Assembly (NCBI GenBank): GCA_019694165.1
Contig: JAIBCL010000019.1
Span: 60,029 to 124,028, forward strand
DNA from: Verrucomicrobiaceae bacterium
Lineage (GTDB): Bacteria > Verrucomicrobiota > Verrucomicrobiia > Verrucomicrobiales > Verrucomicrobiaceae
DNA: 64,000 nt
Direction: 5' to 3'
The notes under the pieces are model-generated. The model made no database searches, was not told the origin of the DNA, and saw only the letters and a program-made list of their open reading frames with translations. The position numbers and the translations under genes are program-made. Each line of letters begins with the position of its first letter. Position 1 is the first letter of the stretch. Of the stretch, positions 17,637 to 24,730 are shown piece by piece.

Positions 17637-17664
17637 TTGCAAAATTGCAAAACTGTGGTATAGG
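17637..17664 (+). promoter_or_regulatory. Possible promoter with TTGCAAAA direct repeats before the recombinase gene
   Basis: TTGCAA (17637-17642) and TATAGG (17659-17664) are spaced by 16 bases. The -35 hexamer is part of a tandem TTGCAAAATTGCAAAA, and CCTAT/ATAGG form an inverted repeat around the segment. It could instead be a binding subsite for the serine recombinase. Confidence 0.4.
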
Positions 17665-17672
17665 TATATGCA

Positions 17673-18215
17673 ATGAATCTGGGATACGCACGAGTCAGCA
17701 CAGATGATCAAGATGCCTCACTTCAGGTCGAGGCTCTCAAGGCAGCCGGAGTGAACAAGCTCTACATCGAAAAAGCGTCTGGTGGGCGATGGGATCGACC
17801 AGAGCTTCACCGTCTGTTGGACAATGCTCGCGAAGGTGACGTAGTGGTGGTTTGGAAGCTTGATCGTTTGTCGAGGTCACTGCGCGACCTGCTGAATGTT
17901 CTTCACCAGTTTGAAGAAAAGGGCGCGGGTTTCAAAAGTCTGACCGAGCATGTGGACACGACCACACCGGCAGGCCGGATGTTGGCTCAAATCTTGGGTA
18001 GCTTCGCCGAGTTTGAAAAATCCATGCTGCATGAGCGCACGATGGCCGGTTTGAGAGCGGCGAGAAAAAAAGGTCGGATCGGAGGACGACCGCCGAAGCT
18101 TTCAGATGCTCAACGCACTGAAGCACTCACCATGATCAAGGCGGGAAGACCACAGGCTGACGTTGCGCGACTCTTCGCTATAAGCCCGTCCACGATTTGC
18201 AGGCTCAGAACTTAA
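17673..18215 (+). CDS. Serine recombinase (resolvase/invertase family)
   Basis: This 180-residue protein has the catalytic domain of small serine recombinases: YARVSTDDQ with the nucleophile Ser9, VVWKLDRLSRS with the active-site Arg residues, and GRMLAQILGSFAEFEKSMLHERT leading into the long E helix. The C-terminal 45 residues (GRPPKLSDAQRTEALTMIKAGRPQADVARLFAISPSTICRL) form the Hin-like DNA-binding helix-turn-helix. It resolves or inverts DNA at short sites. A second recombinase besides the tyrosine integrase suggests internal rearrangement or an older nested element. Confidence 0.95.
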   Translation: MNLGYARVSTDDQDASLQVEALKAAGVNKLYIEKASGGRWDRPELHRLLDNAREGDVVVVWKLDRLSRSLRDLLNVLHQFEEKGAGFKSLTEHVDTTTPAGRMLAQILGSFAEFEKSMLHERTMAGLRAARKKGRIGGRPPKLSDAQRTEALTMIKAGRPQADVARLFAISPSTICRLRT

Positions 18216-18570
18216 CCTCCACCAGAGGTGCGCAACCTCGGCGACGTTCCCGAACAACAACGAGACCGCCTTGCTCCAAAGCCGCCAGACCACGCTCTCT
18301 GGCAGATCGAGACACACCCACTTCCCGAAGCCGGGCTGGACGCAGTCGAAACGTATCTTTCCCCTCCAAGCCACGCAGATAAGCGATGCCCCACGCCAAT
18401 GCCCCGGCTGATTTGGGCAGAGCGTTCACCCTCTGCACCCACGAAGCTGGAATTGGCCCACGGACAAACCTCTGCATCAGGCGTTTGTTCTTTTGCTGAG
18501 CGTGCTCCGCCTCTGACATTTTTCTGCCTGTCTTGCCATCAACCACATATTCCACGTCTTCGGTTTTCAT
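18205..18570 (-). CDS. Small winged-helix-like protein next to the polymerase gene
   Basis: The most natural start is ATG 18570 (MKTEDVEYVVDG), giving 121 residues; ATG 18591 or a TTG at 18627 would lengthen it. The C-terminal half (AGALAWGIAYLRGLEGKDTFRLRPARLREVGVSRSARERGLAALEQGGLV) has the layout of a winged helix: two helices, a recognition helix and a beta wing ending in EVKF. The family is not recognised. It lies directly after the DNA polymerase gene on the same strand and may be a replication accessory or regulator. Its 3' end overlaps the converging recombinase gene by about 11 bases. Confidence 0.6.
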   Translation of the reverse strand: MKTEDVEYVVDGKTGRKMSEAEHAQQKNKRLMQRFVRGPIPASWVQRVNALPKSAGALAWGIAYLRGLEGKDTFRLRPARLREVGVSRSARERGLAALEQGGLVVVRERRRGCAPLVEVKF

Positions 18571-18613
18571 AATAATAGATACATAAGACATAAGAGAAGA
18601 AAGACCGGGTGCT

Positions 18614-20554
18614 TCAGATTGCGGCAACTGGTGCCTCAGATTGCTGCAACCCCTCCAGACGGTTCAGCAGCCGATTCACGTCTGACCACATCCTTTGGCC
18701 CTGCTCGTCGGCGAAACGGTCTGGGTAGCGAATGATGTCAGCCTCGGTCCCCAGCTCGAAGCCGCCAAGCACAGCCCGAGAAGCAGCGGCCATGCAATCG
18801 CGGGTGATGGCCACGGCCTCGTCGATCTTATCCGAGGGAGCTTCGATGAGGACGGCGTCATGCACCAAAGCGCACAGGTCAATCCCTCGCTCCGTTATCG
18901 CAATGGCAGCCAGTCGCATCATCTCGGCCCCATTAGCTTGAAGAGCAAAATTGCGGTAGGTACATGACCCGTCAGCACCGGGGTACAACTGCCATCCGTA
19001 AACGGTGGTCAGGGTTTCGCCCAGCATGGCTCGGTCCACCTGGTCGTCAGACCAACGCCAGAAGCGCGGGAAGAGTTCCTTGTGCTGCCGCAGCAATCTG
19101 CGGCCCATAGCTTCACATGTGCCAGTGGCTGCGCCCAAGGATTCCGCACCCATCCCCATCAACACGGCCAACGCACACACTTTGTAAGTGGCCCGCTCAC
19201 CGGGATGGCTTTGCTTTGTCGCTCCAGCGGGCACAGCTCCAGCAAGTCTAGCGAAAGCAAGGTAGGGATCGGAGTCCCGATAAACCTTCTGCATCGTCTC
19301 GTCACCGGACAGTTTGGCGGAGATTCCGAGTTCCTGTTGAGACCAATCAATATAGGCCAGCGCCATCCCTTCACGTGGCTTGATCAGGTGCCTGATCCAC
19401 CGCGCCGGTCCGAATACAGCCTTTGCGCTCGACGGAGTATTGCGGCCCGTCTTGGCCCCAAACGCACCGACCAAATATCGGTTGTACCCGTCCGGGCCTA
19501 CCGTCAAATCATTCAACCGGAGTTCGGACAAGGTTTTCCGCAACTCGTGCATCGGCAGCACTTCGGGGTGTGACTTGCTCATATCGCTAAAAACGTCGCT
19601 TTTCAGGTCGAGCACGCCGCTTGGCAGGAGCGGCCACGCAATTCTCTTCTCCTCACACCATGTAGCCCAGCGACTCAACTTGAAGACGGTGCCTGCATAC
19701 ACACCGAAGTCGCGATCTACTTCGGCAACGAGATCCATTTTGATACGAGGCCAGCCTGCCTTGATCCTGTCCAAGGTTTTCGTGTCAATCGGGACGCCGG
19801 TTCTCTCAACGTGCGCCACAGCCTTCATGTAGCGCCCGCGCACCAATGCCCTTGCAAGGTCGATGCCCGGCCACATTCGCGGCAGCAGTTGTGCTAGTGC
19901 CACCACGTCCGATTCGCAGTAGTCCAGCAAAGCCACTCGCTCGTAGTTAGAGTAGGGGCCACCGCGCATCGCAAGCTCTCGCATGGCGGTCTTCTCTGCG
20001 CCGTCGATTCCACCCAGTCCGAACCATTGCAAACAACCGAGCAAGCCACGTCCTCCAGGTGTCGTCAGCCCGCAGGTCAGGCATCTGAATTCAGCGTGGA
20101 GATCGAGTACATGGACAGGCAGCTCCCAACCCAAAGCCAAATGACAACCGAGTTCGGCACTGGCTAGATAAGCGACGTACAAAACGTCTGGCCCTACAGG
20201 GATTGGACATTCTGGTGGCGGGTCGTCCGACAACCACACCCGTCTCGTCTCGCCGGATTTGAAATTCCTCGCCACCATGCAGATGGGGTGCGGGCAATTC
20301 CCCGCTGGTTGGAAGAACTCGAAATCAACAAGCCAGATTTCCCTTGTGACATACGGCTGGTTGAAGGTCGCGGTGGAAGTCCCCGATGTTCCCGAGAATG
20401 GTTGTCCGCTTTCTTCGGGTGAAGGAGACGGTTCGCCCCACGAGGTCACCGCCCCATCTCGTGTTATAGAAATGGGGCTTGGCGTTGTGCCAGATTCATA
20501 GCCGGGTGCGCGACATATGCAGTTGCTTCCGTTTTGGGGATTTGTGTTGTACAT
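18614..20554 (-). CDS. Family-A DNA polymerase with 3'-5' exonuclease domain, no 5' nuclease
   Basis: ATG 20554 (MYNTNPQNG) is chosen because the longer start at 20605 overlaps the upstream gene; it gives 646 residues. The N-terminal DEDDy exonuclease is seen in IWLVDFEFF (Asp and Glu of motif I) and LDYCESDVVAL (Tyr-x3-Asp). The polymerase part has motif A as AYIDWSQQELGISA, motif B with Lys in ERATYKVCALAVLMGMG, and motif C as LCALVHDAVLIEA. Motif C has HDA where PolI has HDE, so the second acidic residue is lost while the catalytic Asp stays. There is no 5' nuclease domain. This is a phage/plasmid-type replicase, probably for the excised element. Confidence 0.92.
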   Translation of the reverse strand: MYNTNPQNGSNCICRAPGYESGTTPSPISITRDGAVTSWGEPSPSPEESGQPFSGTSGTSTATFNQPYVTREIWLVDFEFFQPAGNCPHPICMVARNFKSGETRRVWLSDDPPPECPIPVGPDVLYVAYLASAELGCHLALGWELPVHVLDLHAEFRCLTCGLTTPGGRGLLGCLQWFGLGGIDGAEKTAMRELAMRGGPYSNYERVALLDYCESDVVALAQLLPRMWPGIDLARALVRGRYMKAVAHVERTGVPIDTKTLDRIKAGWPRIKMDLVAEVDRDFGVYAGTVFKLSRWATWCEEKRIAWPLLPSGVLDLKSDVFSDMSKSHPEVLPMHELRKTLSELRLNDLTVGPDGYNRYLVGAFGAKTGRNTPSSAKAVFGPARWIRHLIKPREGMALAYIDWSQQELGISAKLSGDETMQKVYRDSDPYLAFARLAGAVPAGATKQSHPGERATYKVCALAVLMGMGAESLGAATGTCEAMGRRLLRQHKELFPRFWRWSDDQVDRAMLGETLTTVYGWQLYPGADGSCTYRNFALQANGAEMMRLAAIAITERGIDLCALVHDAVLIEAPSDKIDEAVAITRDCMAAASRAVLGGFELGTEADIIRYPDRFADEQGQRMWSDVNRLLNRLEGLQQSEAPVAAI

Positions 20555-20573
20555 AGTACTTTTTTGGGGGATT

Positions 20574-21197
20574 TTAGTGACCGCGCAGTTCTTTAAGCAC
20601 GGCATGGTCTAAGCTGCTGATGACGCGCCCGCTAAACGCGAGGGACAAGAGCGCCTTATAGGACTCTGATGGCCAGGCCGGTTGGCCCGCTTGTGAGACC
20701 GCCACCATGCTGTCGTAGCATCCGGCACTCATATTCGAGGTTACGCGCACCCATTGGGTTTTTGCGAGTTCGGCGGCTAGCCGTGCCGAGTTGTGCCAAT
20801 CGCACTCGCGCTCGGACACTTTCAGTGGCCAGAGGAACGGATTTCCCCGACGGTCCACACAAAGAACGAGGTGGGCCATTATAAGCGTCGCTTCGCTTTC
20901 CTCCCTCAGTGCGGCTGCAACCGCAGGGGTCACGAGATACATTCGCCCCGCCTCTTTCAACTCAAGAAGGCCGAACAATTGCCAGCACTCTGGGTCGAGA
21001 TGGGTACGTATGAATGTCTCCTTCAGCGGCTTCCTCACCGGCACCGTGGTGAGCACTTTCTTTGCCGCGCCTTGATTGAAGTCCGACGTGATGGCGAAAG
21101 CCGTGAGGTCTTCAGGATTAAGCGGGGCAGGAGCAGCTTGACACATTTCGTTCAAGGCCGTGAGGTCGTTTTCGATGGGATTGCTTGTAGTTTTCAT
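20574..21197 (-). CDS. Conserved hypothetical protein upstream of the polymerase
   Basis: This 207-residue protein has no signal or membrane segment. Recognisable blocks are SDFNQGAAKKVLTTVPVRKP near residue 40, a Leu-rich middle with YLVTPAVAAALREE, then CVDRRGNPFLWPLKVSE and WVRVTSNMSAGCYD. I have seen this pattern in genes placed before family-A polymerases in mobile elements, without a proven role; this is recollection, not a search. The order (this gene, polymerase, winged-helix gene, same strand) suggests a replication operon. Confidence 0.7.
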   Translation of the reverse strand: MKTTSNPIENDLTALNEMCQAAPAPLNPEDLTAFAITSDFNQGAAKKVLTTVPVRKPLKETFIRTHLDPECWQLFGLLELKEAGRMYLVTPAVAAALREESEATLIMAHLVLCVDRRGNPFLWPLKVSERECDWHNSARLAAELAKTQWVRVTSNMSAGCYDSMVAVSQAGQPAWPSESYKALLSLAFSGRVISSLDHAVLKELRGH

Positions 21198-21244
21198 ATT
21201 GAGGATTGTGTTTCGTTTCAGTTTTTTTGTTTGGTTTCTCAGAG

Positions 21245-21619
21245 CTATTGATCGGAGATTTGATTCTGCTCCTCGTTGGAGAGCGGTTGGTTGGGGAGTC
21301 GGGTCATCTTCGTGAGATGGTGGACACGAGGGCGGTAATTTGGGACCGTTCGCACGCCCGTTCGGTGTCGAGCGATGAAGTCGTCGAGATCAGAGCGGAG
21401 AAAGCGGACGAAGCCCGGTCGCTTGATGCAGGCAACGGCCTTCCCTTTTCTCCAATCGTCTAAAGTACGAGGTGCGATGCCGAGGTAGTTTGCGGCCTGC
21501 TTTTTTGTGAGCAGGGTGGATGTCGAATGGCCTGTTAGAGGGTGGGTGTTTGTTTTCACACCGCAGGTTGGACTACGAGCTGAATGCCCCGGATCAGTTG
21601 AATGTCCGCGCCGCCTCAT
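21245..21619 (-). CDS. Excisionase/MerR-like helix-turn-helix protein
   Basis: Residues 36-83 hold the domain LLTKKQAANYLGIAPRTLDDWRKGKAVACIKRPGFVRFLRSDLDDFIARH, the helix_turn_helix_17 pattern of excisionases and small directionality factors: short helix-turn-helix, then a wing with R-F-x-x-x-D-L. The 35 residues before and 40 after it look unstructured. In an integrative element such proteins bend DNA to promote excision and often also repress the integrase; here it is the best Xis candidate, four genes from the integrase. Confidence 0.88.
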   Translation of the reverse strand: MRRRGHSTDPGHSARSPTCGVKTNTHPLTGHSTSTLLTKKQAANYLGIAPRTLDDWRKGKAVACIKRPGFVRFLRSDLDDFIARHRTGVRTVPNYRPRVHHLTKMTRLPNQPLSNEEQNQISDQ

Positions 21620-21756
21620 CTTCTAAGCGGTGTATGTCCGACCAAAACTAAAGCGATTGGCGGTTTGTCCGCACCGTTCGCTTGCCTGTCCGATTTCGAT
21701 GACAGAAAAACGGTCAATGTCCGCTCAAGCGAGAGGCAGAGCACGACCGGGAGTGG

Positions 21757-22662
21757 TCAAGCAGAATATGGAAGTTTTTTGCGGGCGGCAGCGACTACTC
21801 GTTTAGGCTTTGCCCTTCCGGCGGCTGCGTCGAGTCGGGCAGTATCACCTTGAGTGAAGTTTGGCGTGCCGTCTTTGCGTGCCCTTCTGGCGGCTGTCTT
21901 CCGCCCACCCTTCACGGCGGCGGCCTTTGTTCGTTTCCGCTGCAAAGCCTTGGAAATCCGGCCCACGTTCTCGGGGAACCACTTCAAAAAGGCAAACAAT
22001 TCTCTTTCTGAAGTTTCGCGGTCGAAAACTAACTTGCGATGCCCAATGTACTCCTGCCAAAGTGCCTCCTTTGTTTCTTCAGCGTAATGCTTGTTCAGAA
22101 AAGCGAGTTCCAAAAACTTGACCTCCGAGATTGGAGTTAACCTGCCGCCAGTCTCGAAATCGACACTCAAGAGGCGAAGGCCCACTTCATATCGGATGTT
22201 TAGCTCCTCCTTGCTTGTGACCGCTGCTGTCTCGCGCAGTTTTCGGACGATAGTAAACCACCTGTACTCTGGCAGAACCATCTCGTGCGCAGTCCCCCAG
22301 ATGTTGAATTTTCTCTCGACCGCCCACAAAAGAAGGGCGGCGCGATTTACTGCCTCAACGGCTAGTTCGGTGAATCCTTGGGGATGTCTTGGCACTGGAA
22401 ATTCACCTGATTCCAGAATCGGGTCCGAAACGCCAAAGTAGTGCAGACGCTCGTCGGACGACATGCCAGCCCACGACTCGGGTGGCGTAATCGTGGGGAG
22501 TAGCTGGGCAGCTAACGCCGTCAATTCACGAAACCCGAAGCTCTGTTCACTCCCTGCTTTCTTAAAGCTTTCGAGGGCCAGTTTGAGACGCGCTCTATTA
22601 TCAGCGGATGCATTCCACGGTCCTTTGAGTTGATCGGGAGCTTTCTTTGCGTTCGCTTTCAT
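21757..22662 (-). CDS. Hypothetical protein, third gene of the VapBC-like operon
   Basis: This 301-residue protein starts with an ATG that overlaps the vapC stop as ATGA, so it is translationally coupled to the toxin gene. It is soluble and mainly helical, with VEAVNRAALLLWAVERKFNIWG and EVKFLELAFLNKHYAEETKEALWQEYIGHR in the middle. The last 75 residues are Lys/Arg/Ala-rich (KGGRKTAARRARKDG), histone-tail-like and likely DNA- or RNA-binding. I do not recognise the family. A third gene in a PIN-toxin operon is unusual. Confidence 0.65.
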   Translation of the reverse strand: MKANAKKAPDQLKGPWNASADNRARLKLALESFKKAGSEQSFGFRELTALAAQLLPTITPPESWAGMSSDERLHYFGVSDPILESGEFPVPRHPQGFTELAVEAVNRAALLLWAVERKFNIWGTAHEMVLPEYRWFTIVRKLRETAAVTSKEELNIRYEVGLRLLSVDFETGGRLTPISEVKFLELAFLNKHYAEETKEALWQEYIGHRKLVFDRETSERELFAFLKWFPENVGRISKALQRKRTKAAAVKGGRKTAARRARKDGTPNFTQGDTARLDAAAGRAKPKRVVAAARKKLPYSA

Positions 22663-23096
22663 GGTGCGACATGCAGAGCCTCCATTACTGCCAGTTCTCT
22701 CTGACGTTTGTCAAATGAGAGAAACACATCGGCGCGCAAATCAAGAGCGGTCGCGACGTGGAGAATATCCAGCGCACCATAGGTGGCGGTGGTCGTGTGA
22801 TGCTGGCTGAGACGGCGCGCAAGCGGGATGAGACGATGCGGCGGAGAGTCGCGGAGCACGATCATGCCTTCGAGTCTGGCGCGGTTCATGCCCTCGATGG
22901 CGGCGCGTGCGCGGTTGACGTTCAGGCGTCCGTTCAATGGAAGGCCGCGCAAGGTGTTCTCAGCCTCGTACACTACCAGCCGCGATGCGAGGATGCCGGA
23001 ATCTCGCCGCTTCCACCAACGCCATGCGACGCGGTTGTGCTCATCATCAGGAGCAAAGGCGGCCACGAGAAAGCTGGCATCTGCAAAGGCAGTCAT
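22659..23096 (-). CDS. PIN-domain toxin, VapC-like
   Basis: This 145-residue protein is a PIN-domain RNase. It shows FADASFLVAAF with the first Asp near residue 6, the second acidic position in VVYEAENTLRG, LDILHVATAL with the third Asp, and FLSFDKRQRELA with the fourth. VapC toxins cut tRNA or rRNA and are neutralised by the antitoxin encoded just before. Start and stop overlap the neighbouring genes by 4 bases each, so the three genes are one operon. It may stabilise the element in its host. Confidence 0.9.
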   Translation of the reverse strand: MTAFADASFLVAAFAPDDEHNRVAWRWWKRRDSGILASRLVVYEAENTLRGLPLNGRLNVNRARAAIEGMNRARLEGMIVLRDSPPHRLIPLARRLSQHHTTTATYGALDILHVATALDLRADVFLSFDKRQRELAVMEALHVAP

Positions 23097-23278
23097 GCAC
23101 GGCCACGAGATTTAATGAGAGCGCCGACAGCGTCGATGCCGCGCTCTCCGGGCTTGAGCATGAACTCACGGCTGAATGCAGCGATGGATTTGGCAATGCT
23201 TCGAGATGATGTTTTAGCGGGCGTGCGCTTTTGTCCGCCGCTGCTCCTCGTGCTTTGCTTGGTGATGGTTGCGCTCAT
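23093..23278 (-). CDS. Small antitoxin-like protein upstream of VapC
   Basis: This 61-residue basic protein begins MSATITKQSTRSSGGQKRTPAKTSS and ends KPGERGIDAVGALIKSRGRA. Its small size, first place in the operon and ATGA overlap with the PIN toxin gene make it the cognate antitoxin. It lacks a clear AbrB, RHH or Phd motif, so the assignment rests on position; the flexible C-terminal half could be the toxin-inhibiting tail. Confidence 0.7.
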   Translation of the reverse strand: MSATITKQSTRSSGGQKRTPAKTSSRSIAKSIAAFSREFMLKPGERGIDAVGALIKSRGRA

Positions 23279-23324
23279 GATCGGATGTTAACCGATTCCG
23301 TGACAATCCGCAAATAGTCGCAAA

Positions 23325-24512
23325 TCAGGATGCCTTGCGTTTCCCGCTGGCCGGATGGAAGGCGACAATCTTTGATCCGGCGGCTGGCTCAGGGACGATC
23401 TGCCAGTACGCAACGGCTTGCTCGGGACGAACAAGGTTTTGATAGTGGGTGCGGATGACGGCTGGACTGTTGCCCATTTCCTCGGCAACCTGCGCGGCGT
23501 TCTTGATCTGGGCTAGGCGATAGCTGCCGTAGCTGTGCCGCAAGAGATTCTCGTCCCATTTGATTCCAGCGGTCGTTGCAGCGGCGCGGAGTCGGCGGCG
23601 ATAGACGGTTTCCGTGAGTCCTAGCGGTGATGTGGAGCCATCGGCGAGTTGCTTGAACCACTCGACGGCATTGGCTGCGAGTTCCACCGTGCGACGGCGA
23701 TTCGTCTTCGTGATCTCGGACGGAAGCTCAACGCATGGCGTTTCAGTGTGCAGGTGGATGTGCGCCCAGGTGAGGCGCTCGGCTTCGGCGCGACGGACTC
23801 CGCAGAAGGCTTGCAGCACCAATAGCGGGCGAATCTCTGTCGGCGCAGCAGCGAGCAGAGCACGAAGCTGCTGGGGCTTCAGAATGGAGGGCGCGGAACG
23901 AACCACCTTCGGACTCTCTACGCGAGCAATGGGATTTGAGGGAACGGTGCCTTGTTTGAATCCACGGGCGAACACACTGCCGATGGCACGCTTGTAGTTG
24001 CCAAACGAAACGGCGCTTATGCCCAGACTGTGGAGCCAGTGCTCGATTTCAGTGGCCGTCACATCAGCAGCGAGGCGAGTACCGAAGTTAGCAGCGAAGC
24101 GATTCAATCGCGTTTCCAAGTCGGCCATGTGTCGGCGTGAACTACCTTTCTTTTGCGCATGGGTAAGCCTCGCGTCGATGAGATCGCGAACCGTGTGCGT
24201 GAAGGTGCTTCGCTCTTTGGACTCGATACCTGCGTTGATGACATCAAGCAGCGAAACGGCTTCACGGCGGCCATCGCACCATGTTCTAAAGCGAATCAGC
24301 GCGGCTCGTTCGTCGTCGGCAACATGAGCGTGCTTCGCGCCGTGTGAGGCAAGGTTTGCGTTGCGCTCGGCAGCGAACGACTTGGCCTCCTGTCGTGTGG
24401 CAAAGTAGGTCTTTCGACGTGCTGAAGAACCGTCAGGCAGACGCTCGGGGTGAACGACAACGAACTTGTATCGAGGATGGACGACCGGTTTGATTGAAGC
24501 CGTGGTGCGCAT
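23325..24512 (-). CDS. int: Tyrosine recombinase (element integrase)
   Basis: This 395-residue protein has an arm-type N-terminal segment (about 12-60), a SAM-like core-binding domain (about 105-200, with a conserved NYKRAIGSVFARGF) and a catalytic domain. Catalytic pieces are FCGVRRAEAERLTW (first Arg), ITKTNRRRTV (Lys), NLLRHSYGSY (second Arg) and MGNSPAVIRTHYQNLV (Tyr nucleophile). The first His of H-x-x-R is Asn here, and the later GHS His is also Asn (GNS). It inserts the element at the tRNA-Arg site; the gene lies 94 bases inside the right attachment repeat and reads inward. Confidence 0.95.
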   Translation of the reverse strand: MRTTASIKPVVHPRYKFVVVHPERLPDGSSARRKTYFATRQEAKSFAAERNANLASHGAKHAHVADDERAALIRFRTWCDGRREAVSLLDVINAGIESKERSTFTHTVRDLIDARLTHAQKKGSSRRHMADLETRLNRFAANFGTRLAADVTATEIEHWLHSLGISAVSFGNYKRAIGSVFARGFKQGTVPSNPIARVESPKVVRSAPSILKPQQLRALLAAAPTEIRPLLVLQAFCGVRRAEAERLTWAHIHLHTETPCVELPSEITKTNRRRTVELAANAVEWFKQLADGSTSPLGLTETVYRRRLRAAATTAGIKWDENLLRHSYGSYRLAQIKNAAQVAEEMGNSPAVIRTHYQNLVRPEQAVAYWQIVPEPAAGSKIVAFHPASGKRKAS

Positions 24513-24553
24513 GATCGCAATTTACCGCTAGTGGCCAAACGTCGAGCAAAAGC

Positions 24554-24571
24554 GGATACAAAATGGATACA
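24554..24571 (+). repeat. Right copy of the 18-bp terminal repeat (possible integrase arm site)
   Basis: Identical to 3828-3845 and in the same orientation; it lies between the integrase start and the right attachment repeat. Confidence 0.6.
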
Positions 24572-24606
24572 TTTGATTTTACTCGTTGATAATGAACGAA
24601 CATAAA

Positions 24607-24654
24607 CGGATTTCTAATCCGCTGGTCGCAGGTTCGATCCCTGCCGGGTGCGCC
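24607..24654 (+). repeat. attR: right 48-bp attachment repeat (tRNA-Arg 3' fragment)
   Basis: An exact copy of the last 46 bases of tRNA-Arg plus two further bases, without the acceptor 5' strand or D arm, so it cannot be a functional tRNA gene. It marks the right limit of the element. Confidence 0.95.
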
Positions 24655-24730
24655 ACTTTTTGTGCCCAGGAAGCTGCGCAAAGAGATGGACCGGCGTCAC
24701 GCGCTGGCATTCGCACTCATCCAACCGGCT

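Larger units (their letters stand above)
3672..24654. mobile_element. Integrative element (20.9 kb) inserted in the tRNA-Arg gene
   Basis: A 48-bp direct repeat, 3672-3719 and 24607-24654, flanks the segment; the repeat unit-to-unit distance is 20,935 bases. The left copy is the 3' part of the tRNA-Arg gene and the right copy is an isolated fragment of it, the classical outcome of tyrosine-integrase insertion into a tRNA gene. The integrase gene sits next to the right end, reading inward. The element also holds an excisionase-like gene, a DNA polymerase, a serine recombinase, an XRE regulator, a VapBC-like pair and cargo. I see no phage structural, conjugation or relaxase genes, so it may be a non-self-transmissible island or satellite. 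Cargo genes look less GC-rich than the flanks. Confidence 0.93.

Noticed and set aside
24607..24654. Second tRNA-Arg gene
   Set aside because: Only the 3' part from the anticodon stem on is present; the acceptor 5' strand and D arm are missing, so it is an attachment repeat.
24433..24681. Minus-strand frame with the same GRDRTCDQRIRNP phrase at the right end of the element
   Set aside because: It is the antisense translation of the attR tRNA fragment plus integrase antisense.
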